Source of the DNA: Chrysomallon squamiferum
Taxonomy: Eukaryota > Mollusca > Gastropoda > Neomphalida > Peltospiridae
DNA length: 64,000 bases
Reading direction: 5' to 3'
NCBI GenBank assembly: GCA_012295275.1
Contig: CM022672.1
Coordinates: 18,374,894 to 18,438,893, forward strand
A program made the translations under genes and the position numbers. Below are positions 38,766 to 55,214 of the stretch, piece by piece (the first letter of the stretch is position 1; each line of letters begins with the position of its first letter). The notes below the pieces were generated by a model, which saw only the letters and a program-made list of their open reading frames with translations, had not been told where the DNA came from and did not search any database.

Positions 38766-41700
38766 GTGAGTGCAAATTATTTTTAAAAACTATATGCTAT
38801 TCTAGGATTTTGCACTATCATTTTTATTGGATTTGCGCAATGGCATTAAAAGATTTTATTTGGCATCGATTCAAAGCGGCACTGAATGTGTATTGCAGTT
38901 TGCAGTGATTGCGAAATATACACTGTTTTCGAATTTTTTGGACCGTAGATTTCTTCACGTGAATTTATCTTGTTTTATATATATATATATATTTTTTATT
39001 TAAGGTTAGAGAAATTTCTGCACCACGTGTGGGCCGATTTAAAGTGTATATTCAGGTAAGCTTTATTTTTATTTGTTATATATCGTAAATATTTATCATT
39101 GATTAAAATAATTCACGATTGACAGTAAGATATAGATATAGTGAATAGTGACATCTATGAATTGTGTATAAGAATTGTTTAGCTCTATAATTTTTATTGA
39201 TAAATTCATAGAAAACAAAAATGGTGTCTATTTTCATAATATAGTATTCAGTACTGGTAGTGGTACAGAATGAATCTTAAGTCTGTTAGCAGACATGCTG
39301 AAGCTATTGCATTGTTATCTCATAATTTATGCTTTTATTAGAGTCGGTCCAGAGCGTATAGTAGTATCTTTGTAACAGACGTTCATATTCACAAATCCTG
39401 TAGTCTTTGTTTCTTTTGCATGCAGGAGAGTTGTTGTTCCAGTTCTTTAAATGCTATTCCCCAGCCCAGACCTTGTGCCACTTGTGGGTCAAGGCTAAAT
39501 TTTATACATGTGCAACTATCGCCTATTTATAGATTTTTCTCCATAGGATGGATATGGATGGACCTGTTAAAATATTTGGTTTCTTGAATGTCCCATACTG
39601 ACCAGTAACATTTTGTTGGAGGCAGAGGGGAAAAAACATATATATATTTTATTTAAATACACATATACATAATACATATAATTAAAACAGATTAATTTGA
39701 AAGTGTTGATTTCAAACATTTATAGATCAAAAATATTTTAATTTTTTAATTAATCTCATTAATATTTAATTATTTTGCTGATTATTTTATATATATATAT
39801 ATATAGACAAACACACACATTTAATTTAAAAAAGAAAGATAACATATAACATATTAGACTACCATCGTATATATTTCAAATGTGAATGTACAAGATGCTT
39901 TTGAACAATAGGACAAAAATAAATAATTATGTCAAAGATATCAGAAAATACTCTGTTGTCTTTGCATGTAAATAAATCAATAAAAATATCCTTTGTCATA
40001 TATTTTTTATGCATACAGTCATACTCATAAACATATATATATATATATATATATAATTGAAGGACATTAGTTTAAGCCTACAGCTATTGTAAATGCATGT
40101 GACACATTTGCTTTTATGGATTAAAAAAATAATCACCAGTTTATCTTGCAGGTCATTGTAAGTTCACATTGATAGTTTGCAAGCTTTATCCATCATTTCT
40201 ACTGAAAATAAAAAAACAAACAAAACAAATCGGACTTGTTTGTATATACATATAAAGGTTCTTTTGTAGATAAGTTATTTTTTAGTTAACTTGTTGAAAA
40301 GTCATTTGCTTTCATTAAAATGTCATTATTGACAAATAATATAAAATATAAAGGCAGTTATTTCTAGTTCACACAAAATAGACTGCTGGATAGGTTTATT
40401 TACTAAATAAAACCTTAATCCTTAAACATGGACTTCACAACAGACAGTGACTGAGTAGAAATCTGGTTAAATGTTTAAACTGTATTTCAGTAAAATCAGG
40501 GTTTAGAACAGAATATATTGAATTATCTGATAATATGTTAACTTGTTACAGATTTTTGCTTATCTTTAATTCATTAAAAGATTCATTATGTACAATCTTT
40601 TGAGCATGTAGTTGAATGGTCAATATTTTCTGGTGATTTTTATCAAACAAAATTCTATTAATTCATTAATGCTTGATTAATAACAAAACAACAATCTTGT
40701 TGAAACAATCCTTGATTATAAAAACTTGGAGAAAGGAACACTGCAAAACATTGTTCACATGTATATGTGTAAGTAAATGTGAAGTTTTCTGTGAAATATA
40801 TTTCTTATTTTAATGACATTGTTTAAGATATTTACTTTTGCTGATATTAATATTAGGGTGGAATATAAAGAAACATGTTACTTATTTGTCTTGTAACAGT
40901 TTCAAAATTATGACAATTTTTGAATATTCATACTCTGTATTTTTATTATTGTTGTTGTTTTTATTATTATTACTGTTATTATTATTATTTTATGAGTAAA
41001 ATGGCTAAAGCTTTTATTTGTGATAAAACTTTTAAAATTCTGCTGGAAAAAGCACTACAATTGTTCTGGCAATAACTCTTCTTCATTGTAACAGGAAAAT
41101 CTTTTAGCACATGACATATCTTTATGCTTTAATATGTCATAACGGTAACAAATTAAAAAAAGAAAGAAAATATAGCTGTCCAAATTCCAGATAAATTATC
41201 TTTCTCAGATAATTCTTTTTTATTACTATTTTCTTTTTTAAGTTATCATATAAATTAAATGTCACTGAATTTTCTTTCTGTTTGTGACATTAAAAGCTAT
41301 GTGGATAAAAGTCAATTTTTTTAGATTTGTCAGGTGTTGGCAGTAATTATATGGATCATTAAAAGTACTTCGTATGGTCTCATAGTCATAGTAACATTAA
41401 TTATTTTTTATCCTGTTTTCACTGATGTTCAGTTGTTGGCATGACAGATGAACTTGGAAGTATTAATTTAGACATAAAGTAAGAAACACATCTTTCCTGG
41501 TGATGTGATTTTATATTTTTTAACTTTTTAATTGTAGTAAATATAATCTAGACAGAATGAATCTCAGGTGGTTAAAGATAAATAGATCTGTATAAAAAGA
41601 CAAAAAGAAATGTAGATTATACATGCTAGATAAGCTTACACAGATAGACGTGTGTGTGTGTGTGTGTGTGTTTGTGTAAATATTTACATGGTTCATGTAT

Positions 41701-43237
41701 AAAGTACAGAATAAGGAATTTTAGTAATTCAAAAAACCATGTTAAAAACTGGACTTTCAAGAGTTGAGGTTTGTTTGTGTTATATTTTTTAAGAAATAAA
41801 AACAAAAAAAATGATCTTACAGCATAGATCTTAACACTAACACAACAAGCTTTCTCTGACAGTCTGTGAAGACTTAATGGAATAACAACCTGCTATACTG
41901 ATTCTCTTGGCATAGAAAAGTTCATGGTCTTATATTACATGTATTTACAGCAACTTTAGCACATATATTTGCAAGAGTTTACCTGTCATAGAAACCTGTG
42001 CCTTTTTTTTTTTTTTTTTGGGGTTTTTGTTGTTTTTTATAGATATATTATTTCAGCTGAAACATGATAATTACAAATTTATCATGGTTCAGAAACAAAC
42101 ACTTCTATTTAAATGTTCATTCATTATGTACATATTTAGTTCTCAGGAATTATCAAATTGCTTACATTCGTCTTAGAATTTGATTAATATTTTAAGGAAA
42201 AAATTCTTGTGTTGCATTTTTTGTTGGTTTTTTGCATACACTTGCTCAGGTTCACATGTAATGGCAAAAATGTATCTGCTTTATGAAACACGAAATGCTG
42301 CTGTTGAAAAAACAACAACAAAAACAGTGATTGTTTCAAGCTACATGTGTTGCAGTAATCAAATACCAGGTTTGCATCATGTTTGAACATGCAAATAAAA
42401 GAGAGAAATATGAAAAAATATGAGTAGTATTAAAGTAATGAAATTTGAAATGCTTATTTAAAAAAAATAAAAAATATAAATGTAAAACTGTTCTTGATGA
42501 TATATATGGGAAAAATGCATAGGTAATTGCATCATCAATTTTCCATCCTATCTGGTTGTGAATTACAATTTCCTTGCTTATTACATACTGTATGACATCC
42601 AGCAGCTAATGGCCAGTAATTTACAAGGAACTTTTGGACAAAACCGAGTAAGAGCCTTCAGCTTTTCACATGATTCAGGAATGGTAATCTTATTGATCTG
42701 TTACCACAAGTAGGGCAGGCACACAAACTTGGATCTATTTGATGATTGGTCTGACATTTTCCATTATTGATATAGCTTATTATCATTGCACCCTAAATAT
42801 GATTCTAATTTTGTGAAATATTTCTTACTTGAGAATATTCAGTATGGATTATTTTCATCACAGCAGACACATGCGAAGACTAAGAAATATATGTAAAACC
42901 ATTACGATTATGTAATTTATTTAAATGTTTGTGTGTTGTTTATTTTCTCCACATAACTGACATAACCAAGAAATGTTTTTATATCAGATTTGTTATTTCC
43001 ATTTAACTTAATGCAGTTGTATCCTGGTCATTTTATGTCTTATACATAAGTTTTTTTTTGAGTTCCTGTTACTGATGGGTCTGTTGGTGGAAACAGCTTG
43101 TAGTAATGTCATATGAAATGACACAACACAAATGTTGCAGTCAGTAATGTAAATCAATGACTTACATGGACTTACTCTCATACTCAAGAGATTTAGATTT
43201 GATTCATAAAAAAAAAAAAATTTCTTCAAAAAAGAAA

Positions 43238-43269
<32 letters not shown>

Positions 43270-45316
43270 AAAAATATATATATATAAAAAATTATCAGTT
43301 ATTCTTAATGTGTTATTTTAATTTTCATTTCTTTTCTGATAAGATTTATTATCCATTATTTTTATTTTTATTTTTATTATGAATGAATTTGTTGCTTAAA
43401 GATTTAATGTTTAGAATGTTTAAATGAGTCATCTTTTGTCTGATTACAGTGAATTCATGAATGAATCTTTAAAAATAAAATATAAAAAATATAATGTTTA
43501 AAGAAGGAAGAATTTATTTCATATTTATTCTACATAAGTATGAACATTGTTATTCTAGAGTATGTAAATTGAGTTTTTCACCACCATCAGCCATTTTGAC
43601 ATGAAGACTTAAACACACCTTTGCAATCCATGAATCTTGGTTAATTAGTTGATAATCAGTGTTAAAAAGAAAACTTGCACATCCCCAGTGAGCTCTGGAA
43701 TGGAGCCAACACCAGTATTCGATCCTAGTTCATGCTTGTCTTGATGATTTAACCACAGCACCAAGGCTGGTTTTGCAACAGCATTCCTGCTCCTCATTTT
43801 GTAAAAACAAAGTTAAGCTGTGTAATCAGTACTTAGCATTGTGGCTGACATTTTCTTTCTGATAAACATACAGATAGGCAGCTTTGGTGGTGGAATGGTT
43901 TGGAGATTTCAAAGCAGTAACTCTTGTAACAGATATATGTCAGTATTATCAGAACATCTTGAATGTTCTGGATAAAATTAGTATCTTTAAAAACTAAAGC
44001 TGTTTAATATTTTCTTCCTTTTTTCTTTTTCTTTTTTTTTTTTTGTTTTTGTATCTGAAGTTTTTCAAATACTATTTTACTTTGATTTTGGTGGAAATTA
44101 TTAGAAAAAAACATCTTGCTACCTTTATAAAGATTGTTCCAACTGATTAACAGTATGGAACATATATACTTTTACCTGCAGACTTCAGTGCACCATACTG
44201 GAACTTGTTATCCATGTAATATTATATGCATGTTTATCATTATGCTGTATATTGGCAGCAGTCTTTGTTGTGCTGCATTCTGAATTACAGTAACAAATTA
44301 TATGCATTAGTACATACTATGTTCTTTTTTTATTCTATTATATCTATTATTATAATATATATTTTAGATTTTTAGAAACTGTTTTTAAACAATAAATAAA
44401 TAAATACACAAATTTATTTAAATGCAACGAATTGTTTATGATACAACATAAAAGTATCTGTACAGTTTTATGCTATCATTTATCTCTAAATTTGTAAAGA
44501 TATTACTTGATACAATGTTACACAGGGGTATCAGATCCTTTTTAGTTGCTTTTCTTTGGTACAATGTTACACAGGTATCAGATCCTTTTTAGTTGTTTTT
44601 CTTTTACTGTATGTTTTGACATTAATATGTTGTATATGTTGTAATTTTTTTTTATCTATTATCAGTAAAAGTGTAACTTTTGAATATCTTTTTATTCTTT
44701 CTTTTCTTAAATTAACAATTAAATAATAATTAACTATTAATATTTATAAGACAGTACTAAAAAACTGACTGTTTTGTAAGCAGATCTTTAACAGTTCTTA
44801 GTGTTAGTATTTAACTCCCTCTAGTGCATACATGTCAGTACAAATATATATAATATCTCTGACCTTCAACTTTACCTTTCTCTCTTTCATATGTATTTTG
44901 CAAGGAAACACATGATATTATGCATGTACACAAATACAAATAATGTATCTGTGGAACAAATTAGGACACTATGAACAGCTGGGTTACTATGCACTTCTCA
45001 GACATTTTATTTCAAGGGCACAGATATTATACATTGTTGCAAATGGTGTTGACATGAGAAAACATGTACAAGTATACAGTTCTGACGTACTTTAATAAAT
45101 ATATGCACTTGTGTCTGTACCTCTTTGGAATGTTCTAAGCCAGTGTATATAAATTACATGTGTAAAAAAAATATTATGTTTGTGAATGTATATTTTTAAG
45201 AAGTCATGAGAACAAATGCTATGTTATCCTTGGTACAGCTGGTATTCAGATAACACATCTTTTTGTTTCAACATATTATTTACATTATTTAAAATTATTA
45301 TTTTGTATAAAGAGAT

Positions 45317-45367
<51 letters not shown>

Positions 45368-47191
45368 TGTATTTATTTTTATTTTATAATTTTTTTTAGA
45401 GAAAGAGATAAAAAAAAAAGACAATGATCCATCCATTAAAATTTTTAAAGCTGTTCATTAATAGTAACTACATAGGCATCAAATTGTCATATTCATAATA
45501 ACTGGTTTTTGAGCTTAAAACTATTACATACATTTAAACAGTTTTTTACTTAATGGGACAGGTTTATTAATAGTCTTGAATGTCTTTTAAGCAATGCTAA
45601 TCGGTAAAAGTAAAAATCAGATTTGCTTATCGCTGAATAAATATCAGTGTATCATTTTGACATTAATATCATGTAATGCTAACATTTTCACGTAAAAAGA
45701 ATTGATTGTGTCATACTGCACAATATTTGAGATAATGTAATAACATGTTGCTGGTAATGACTGAACTTTTTCAGTCAGATTTTCTAGCACTGGTCATGGT
45801 TATTGGTATCCTATTAAATATCAAAAATAATTTGTCCCTTTTTACAAAGAATGAACAGTACTTTATCTGAATATTGCTTGACATTCATTTTTTTCTATTT
45901 TTATTACATAGTGCTTTACATATTGTGAATTAAATAACAAATTATTTCTTAAACTTATCTATTTAATTTTTTTCCTTCAGTGTTCCACGATTTTTTTACA
46001 TTCCTAAATGTAAAACCTCAATAAACGGAACACCCCTTCTCCTCCAATTTTTTTCTTGATTGCATTGGATTGAAATTTCAAACTGATTCGTGATTTATTT
46101 GTTGTGAATCACAAAACAGTGTGATTCTTGATTAAGCTTTTTGGTTGTAATTAAATATGATTTTTCCTTCAGCTGTTGTAATGGATTCAAACAATAAAAT
46201 AAACAATTTTTATATGTTTTTACTAATGGAAAGTGCACATTAAACCTCTAAGTGTCAGTCAGTAATAGCCCAGAGTCCAGAACATGTTCCAGTAAATCAT
46301 ATATTTGACAGATAAAAGCTGGTATTTAAACATTTATAAGCAAAATAAATCATTTTGATCTTGACAGATGCATCTTTGCAAAGGTCAGAATTCTCATGTT
46401 TGGTGTTGAACTTGCAGTTTGATTGTTACAATATCAAGTAATAAACAAATGCCAGTAGTGCAATATCTGTAATCAATTTCAGAATCACATACATGCATGG
46501 AATTATGTCTTAGCATTTTCATGATGGTTTCGTGTTTGAAATAGGGACTAACCTTAAAAACCTAAAATTTAGTTTTCTTATATATTTTAATTTGTTACAA
46601 TTTGATGTTAAAAGTACAGTTAGACAAAATACGAGTCTTGCTAGTTGCATATTTTGTATAAGCATTTGCAATTAAAACATCTGTTACATCTTGACTTATA
46701 TTCAGTGGTTATCTCATGAGTTCTTAAAATAAATTTTATATTCAAATAACATTTTATTCCTTTTCCATTTTTTTTTTTTTTCCATTCTTTTTTTTCCTGA
46801 TGAATGTACATGTTAATTTTGATTTTAATTTTTTTTATTTACAGGGAGATTTAAAACACAAGCAGTTTGTTGTTTTAACTGTTCACGATTTAGGATGCAA
46901 CCGTAAGTATTCTTAATAATCTAAAGAGATTGTAAAAAAAAAAAAAAAAAAAAAAAAATTATTTCTTTTATTTAATGTCAAGATACACTGGGAAATCTGT
47001 TTTGATTTCTGTACAGTACAAACATATTTACCATTCGTAAACATAGTGTAGTAAGATAACCATTAATTGTGAATGTTTGACAGATTAAATAGATGTTTAC
47101 AATGATTGCAAAGTCAAATAGCTACATCAAAATCTGCTCTTTATTCTAATCTTTGAAAATAATCTTTATGGGTATGTATATATATAATATA

Positions 47192-47234
<43 letters not shown>

Positions 47235-48608
47235 ATAATAAAAATAAGGTAGCATTTCTCTTTTGGGACAAATTTAGAAAAGGCTAAATTTTCAGACTGA
47301 ATAATAAGCTGTGACATTTTGTTTTAAAACCATTATCTTCTCACTGATTAGATTCAATGTGGACCAACTTCCTGTCACATTCTTCAATGGAGGAAATCAC
47401 CAAACGAGCTGCTTTCATCCACGTGGACGTGCCAGGCCAGGAAGATGATGCCCCTGATCTGCCAGCTGAGTGAGTTGCAAGCTTAATTAACACTAATCTT
47501 AGCATTTCCACAATCATTTAACCCTTTCTCTTAGATGCACTGATGAAGCTGACAACTTTCATTTCTTGTACTACTTACAGGAGAAAAGTTGTTTTTTTTC
47601 TTCTTATTTCACCTGTTATATTTGCTAAAATGATAATTTAGGTGTATGTCTGTCTGTGCGTTTGTTTGGGGTATGGGTGTGTAAAATGATGCAAAAACTG
47701 TGCAAAAAAACAAAAGGAATGACTTTAATGAAGAATTGAAGAATATGGTTAAAATATACTCATTTGATTGTGTGTTGTTTTATTTGTTTTATTTCTATTT
47801 TTACCCAAAATTCGGTATATAATTTGTATTATGTATTTATCAACTGGATCTTAAAAAAATTTGTTTATTTTATACATCTTCAATTAGCTCAAAAAGCCCC
47901 ACAAACCAAAAAAGAAGGAAAAAAAAATCCTCACAATAACAAACAAATCAAAAATTTCTGAGCATCTTGTTTTGTAAGTAATTGTGTTAGTCTATGGCAT
48001 CAGACAGTCATTGATTCAAACATTGAAAGTATCTGTCTGAATTATCCACAAATATATTTTATTGTCTGTTTAGGATAAAACATGAATAAATATTATATTA
48101 CTTATTTTATTGTTGGATGATCGAAGACATGAATGAAAAGATAATCTTGTTTTAAAATCATTTGTTACGACGTTAAAATGTGCTGAATATAAGAACACTT
48201 CCAGGCTTCATGTTAAGTACAGATAGGTAATGAATATGAAATGTGATACATACACATTTTTGGAACTCACTGGCATTGTTATCTTTTCAGATAACACTCA
48301 AGAAATATATTTACAGAATAAAGATGAAATAAAGTCAATCATTGTCACTGAAATAAATGTTTTTATTTAAAATATTGAGAGAAATGAAAACTAAATAAGT
48401 TAGTTGTTTTAAAAAAAAAAAAAAAAAGAATTAATGTGAAGAGAATGAATATTTTGAAAGCTTTCCAGATAGTCTTAAATGTAAAAATTATTGCCATAGA
48501 CATACATGAAACAAGGTATGTATACTGATGTAAAAGGTAATGCTGTTATGATTTATTACACATTTCTGATTTTTAATTGTGAGTGACATGATTATCAATT
48601 ATTCTGTG

Positions 48609-48645
<37 letters not shown>

Positions 48646-51600
48646 CCAACAACAAATAAAACTAATGATTTGTTTTCTCCAGCTAATGTAACTCTTGACA
48701 GAGAACATATCCTATCATTTTCTTTTTCTTTTTTTTTTTCCTTTGTCTGAGCACATAAAAAATATGGTGATTAATAGTTGTTTTTGATGCTCTATTGGTA
48801 TTTAAATCATTATCAAGGATCATGTAGCACATCAAGTTTAAATAATTAACTTTCCATTGATTTTCATTATGTTCATATTGAATTATGTGTAACTGTGTTT
48901 TTATATATTGACGGAAGGGGAGAGAGAGAAAAAGATACATATCTGAAAAAGAAACATATTTAAAGATCATTTAAAAAATATTTAAATTATTGTTTTAGCC
49001 AAAAAATCCAATGTAGAGATATTCTTTATTAACACTGATTTTTGAAAAACTTAATCAGGATATATAAATAAAAAAAATAAAAAATAAAAATAATAAAAAT
49101 AAATAATCTCTCCACACACATTCACACACATAAAATAAAAAGCAAAGTGCAGGCATTTTTTAAATTATTATTATCTGTTTTTTTTTTTTTTTTCCCAAAC
49201 TCATGTAGAATTTTAGTATGTTTATACTATAGGATACAAAGTCAGATCAAGCAATTAATCTTTTTCACAGTGATGGTAATAGGGTATGTGGTAGCTTGTG
49301 TAATTACCTGTCAGCTCAGTTAAGTACATTTAAATGTAGCATGACTTGTTAATGGAAAGAGATGGCTACAGTGCAAACAACTGACAAGCACAGGCAAAAA
49401 TAAAATAAAATTCAAAAAAAGAACATAATTTGTTATAATATACAATAAAAATATTTTGCTATCAGAAGAATAAAGCCAGAAATTCTTAGTATGTAAAAAA
49501 AAAAAAAAAAAGTTTGTCCAAAAATTTATGTAATTGAAGCAGTAAGAACAGAACATGCGTCAGTGTTCAGGTCTTCGATACACAAGCAAAACTCACACAA
49601 TAATAAATGTCATTACTGATAATAAAATCTGGTTGCTTGATTATGTGGTTTTACATAGCAAGTGTTTATTTACCAGAGGTTGTGTGAGAATCCAGATTCT
49701 ATTGATATTATGCTAATAGAAAGAACTGCTTTCATGCACTTGTAGCCAAACACAATGTAGATTTTCCTTAGGCAAAACATTACTGTTTCATCATATATTT
49801 ATAGCTACTGAATACATGTACTTAACAAGAATATTTTTTTGATAGTTTTAATGATTTATAGCATTACAATATTATGAGGGAAAAAAAAGAAAAAAAAAAA
49901 GAAAGAAATATGTTTATATATATATTATATTTATGTAGATTCAAAATAATAAAATGCACACTCCAGATTTTAAAATTAAACTAAGACTGTTTTTTTTTTT
50001 TTATTACACATGCATACATGCTAGCAGCTTCTGTTATAAATATGTTTTATTATTAAGAAATTTTCAGGTGAACAAATTCACATTATAAAAATGGTGCCCT
50101 ATTATATATGTACTCTTTATGTTGATGGTTGCAGTTGATTTTAATCCTTGTTCTTGTTAAAACCATACCAGGATGTCTGCTGATCACCCATGATCAATAA
50201 AGTAGGTGGCCTGGACTTGTATTGCACATAAAAGTTCTGTACCAGAAATTATGTAATCTCCAGGACCATGCAAGCATGTATGTAAATTTCTGATTTATTG
50301 CACTTTGCTGGCATTCGGTTCTGATTGCTCAGCTCTTTTTTGATCAAACTGAAACTGATACATTTATATGTCTTCTGCAGTCTTCTGTTTTTAGATGCTA
50401 TTCCTTGATTTGAACTGAGTCAGATACAAAAGAAATTAAAGAATTTTGAATGCATATAGACATTTACACTTAAGCACATGAAGTGATTTATTTATTTTTT
50501 TATAATTTTTTTTTGATATATACCATTCTTACAAGTTTTAGATTAAGACTGAAAAACACTTGAAGGTTTTTAAAATTATACTTGAAAATGATAACTTATA
50601 GGATATTCAAAAGACATATTTCAAACTGAATATCTTCAAAATTATATTAGTTTCTGTGCTTCTCATTAATTTACATGGTGAAATTAGAATTTAATAGGAA
50701 GTCAGTACTGATATCAGTAATACATAATTAATTACATACATCAGATTTCTTCCATGTATTTTGATTAAAATCCTGCCTGAGATACATTTGGTTTTCACTT
50801 ATGAAGTAGACATGAAAATTTAAGTAACATTAACTGCAACATCAATGGATGATTAATGAATACATTTGTGCCACAATGTTTACAGCTTTGAAGATAATTA
50901 AAGATAATAATTATTTGGTATATTAAAGATTAGTATCATTCGATTACAGGGATTTATAAAAGCATTATTAACAAAGAACCTGTTTAAAAGAAAATCTGCT
51001 TTTTTTATTATCTGTTGATAACCAGTTTATATACCTGATATATATGAATGCAATGAATATATGAATATATATTTATATATATTTAATATTTTGTCATTGA
51101 TTGACTTTTTTAGATATTATATAGTTAAAAGAAAAAAAAAAAAAAGAAAAAGGAAAAAAAAAAAGTATGTATTTGTGTTTGTGTAAAATTTGCTCATCAC
51201 CTACAAAATTTATTCAGTCGTCAAAGATTGATTGATTTAATGCTTGTTCTGTATATTGATTGATAAGTTTTGAAATATTTTCGAGAATGCTGGTGTGGTT
51301 CTGCCAGTGTGTAATATTAGATTATGATTCAGATAGTTATTAGTGAGCTTTTACTGATACTTTTCTAATCAACAACAGAGATAATTGTCACACTTTAGCC
51401 CAGCAGTGTTCATTATCACTGTTATTAACTGTCAGGTGTTACTAGGCAGCAGAAACCCTTCCTTTTCTCATACTAATAAGTGAAAATGCATTATTATTAT
51501 TTATGCTGTAATATCTTTACTCTGTATTGTACATGCTGTTAATACAAGTGCAGCAGAATATAAAATAATTATCAGATGTAAAATGGAAGGGAATAATGCG

Positions 51601-52181
51601 TGTTTATGAACATGTAATTTTATCAACTGAGTTCACTGTTTATGGCCATCTACTTGCGTTTGTATGTGCATTAGATATGTATGATGAATGCATATATATA
51701 TGTATGTGTGTGTGTATTTGAATATTTGGAAAGATCATCATATTTATCCATGGTATTTTATTGTGGAAATAGCGAACATATTGGATTTTTTTTTTTTTTT
51801 TTTTTTTTTTTTGTGAGTGGTTCTTTGGTGTGTTTGTTTTTTGGTTGGGGTTTTTGGTTTTTTAGTATTTAAGTTTTCTTTTTTTAAATATTACTTAAAG
51901 TTACTAATACGGTTTTGGAACACATTCAATGCAAATCCAAACACAACATTTAACTATATAATTATTTTTATTGACTGCTCAGCAGGTATTCATTGTATGG
52001 TTTGATTGAACTATAAATTGCATACACAGTCAACATTGCACATCAAGTAATTACAATAATGATGCTCTGTTTTACTTAATTCATTTCTCTCACTGGTTTA
52101 TGTCGATGAATCAGAAATGATTTTTCTAGAAAATGATAAAAAGCATTTATATTTTTTAACTTTATTTTGTATTATTGTTAA

Positions 52182-52228
<47 letters not shown>

Positions 52229-52756
52229 GAGTTAGTAGAATTAGAGGCTACTTTCATTCATTCCATTCTTTTTTAATAAAAGATTATATGTTCTTATTGT
52301 TTTTAATGTATTTGGTACTGGTTGTACCGTAAATACCATTATTTGAAAATAATTAATTGAAAAGCCCCAGTGGCTTTTTAATTAATTACTTTCAAACCAG
52401 TGCACTTAAATCCACTATATTATTTTTCCTTTATTTATTTATGTATTATAAAAATCATTAAAATATCATTTAATTTTAAATACCAACTATTTTGGCTGCA
52501 TCACCAGATTTTTCTGTTTGTAACAGTTAAAGTTCAGTTAACAAAAACTGTGATTTGTTTTAATTTTGGAGAACACTGTTTGCAGACATGTTTAGCAAAA
52601 TATTTTAATTTTTTTTAGACATTTTTATTTGTTATACAGAATCAGGTGTAGTTTATAGTATTTGTATGTGTGTGTGTTTTCTGATGTATGTATATGTTAA
52701 CTTTATTTTTTAATTTTTATTTTAACTGTTTTTATTTTGTCTTGTTTAAAAAAAAG

Positions 52757-52788
<32 letters not shown>

Positions 52789-54780
52789 GTTAGTTTCAAT
52801 AAAAATAATTTATTTTGCTTTTCAAAATCTTGTTCCACCCTTGTGTACCAAGAATTAATTTCTATAAATGTTTTTTTGTTTTTTATTTTGTTTTTATCAG
52901 TAGAAGTACAATTAATGGTTATTCATATATGAAGTTAATGACCATACCTTGAAAAAATTTGACTAAGCATTGACCTTGAACTTTCACAGGTACCCTTCCA
53001 AGAAAGCCTCAGGACTTAGCGTTTGGTAATAAAGTGAGATACAAACAATTTTTTATGGGCATGAGTGTAATGTCTGCATGGCTTAATGGCCAGACAAAAC
53101 TCAGGTTACTTACAGCTCAACTGTGCTTAAATACAGACTGAACTTGTCAACATAGTCAGTAATGTGTATGTTTAATTACATGTTAATTAATCTGCTAACA
53201 CGAAGGTCTCTTTCACTTTGAGATAATGTGGAATAATTACTGAGCAGTACAGTGAAGTGTTTTTGTCATTTATTTATGAAAAATGCATTATAACATGTGG
53301 TTATATCTCATATACACATTATTCATTATTTAGTATCAAATAAGGTTTGACATTACCATAATTACATCTGTACATTTACTTATAAATTTTCCACAAGTAG
53401 TATTTTCTGAATTAAAAATTGTTTTCATACTCTAGCAATAAGTAAATTTCAATAACAAAATATCATGACAAAACACCATTAGACATATTGGTTTTATTAT
53501 GTTTTGTTTCTTTTGTTGTGTCTGTCTGAACTATGTACTATTACATAGTTATTTGAGCTTATTTGTTTCATATCATGAGTATTTCATTTTGTCACATATA
53601 TATGAATGTCATATATTATTCCAGTATGTGTGCAAATATGTATGCATGTTTTTAATTTGCCAAAAATATCCTGACTATATATACTGACAGTATGTTCAGA
53701 GCAACTTGTTGCATTTGTTGTGACTTCTGTAAAAGGGTAACATCATAGTATAAAATATTTCAAAGCAAAACTGTATTGAATCTAACAACACTAAGATTAA
53801 GCTGTTACTTTGCCACACAATTTTATCAGAATAATGCCAACATGATAATTTGATTATTTAGGCAATTTTCAAAAAAGTTTATTCAATTTTACAGCATTTT
53901 GGTAAAGTAATTGAATACTGTCACTGTTACAGATTGCTAGTTATGACTCATATTTGTGTGGGAAGATGTACTCTAAGCTTCATCAATTTAAAAACATTTT
54001 TTCCAGGCAGGGTAGGAAGAATCTCTGGGCAGAATATTCAGATTGATATAACTACTGTTCAGGTTAACTACCAAGACAGTACCTGCCTGTTCATTATTAT
54101 TATTATTTATTTATTTCTGTTGTTGTTACCATTATTTGTTCTTCCTTCCCATTACATTCTTTCTAGTAACATCATTAATTTCAAAGATTGCCATTATGAT
54201 TTAGTACAAAATCCATACTAACTTGATCATGATTATGTTCTGCTTACCTGTATGTATACATGTATTTGTATGTATATATGTGTAATTATATTATATGTGA
54301 ATGTGTTTGTTGAAAATGGTATTTTGTCATATTTTTATTATTTTTTAATTGTTTGAGAATGCACAAGTTTTTATGTCCTTGTGCTTTTACATATATATAT
54401 ATTTACTTACCACTGTTTATGTACTTATATTACAATATGTGTGTATAACTTTTATTTGATGTTGTATAACAAATTTTGTTACTGTTCATTATTCTTTGGA
54501 ATTAGTTTAAAAGGTTCCAGCAGATAAATGCGTAACAAAAATCAAGAAGACAAAACTGCTTTCCCTAATAAATTCTAATTACACTGTATTAGCAGTAATC
54601 CACATCAGTTTAGTCTAATTAAACTGAGTATTGACTAACCAGAAAATCTCTCCAACTTATGTGTCTTGTGAGTCCTCTGTGGACCAGACTCCTCGACAGT
54701 AAATCAGTCACTGCATTGAATTTAATCGATTTTACCTCTAAAGATCTTGAAGTTTTGAGAAAAATAAATGAATGTGTTAG

Positions 54781-54828
<48 letters not shown>

Positions 54829-55183
54829 TATTTTTAATTACTTAATTGCAGGGAAACAAACTTTTAAAATATATTAACAAGTGCTGCCAATGCTTAACAT
54901 TAGCAAACAGATTTTCTGTTTTGTGTTTATTTTTATTTTTTTATTTTAGGAAAATATTATTTCTACATGGAAGTAAACACAAAACGTATTACAAAATGGT
55001 TCATTTCTGTCAGTTTAACTTCATTTAAATTTTTTGTTCATAAATAAATTGCATGTATATAGACTAATGTTTTGTAAATGGTTGAATTTTCACCAAGCAT
55101 CCTGTACTAAAAAGCAAAATCTCAAAATGATATCATATTAATTTGCCACAGAAAATACTTTTATTGATTGTAATTGCACTTAT

Positions 55184-55214
<31 letters not shown>

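Larger units (their letters stand above)
39056..46844 (+). other. Intron 2 of the NDRG-like gene (7.8 kb)
   Basis: No further exon was recognised inside. It holds short AT and GT repeats, a GT run at 41,650-41,672, a (TTTA)n run, a SINE-like fragment near 43.7 kb and a duplicated 49-bp segment near 44.55 kb. Confidence 0.7.
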
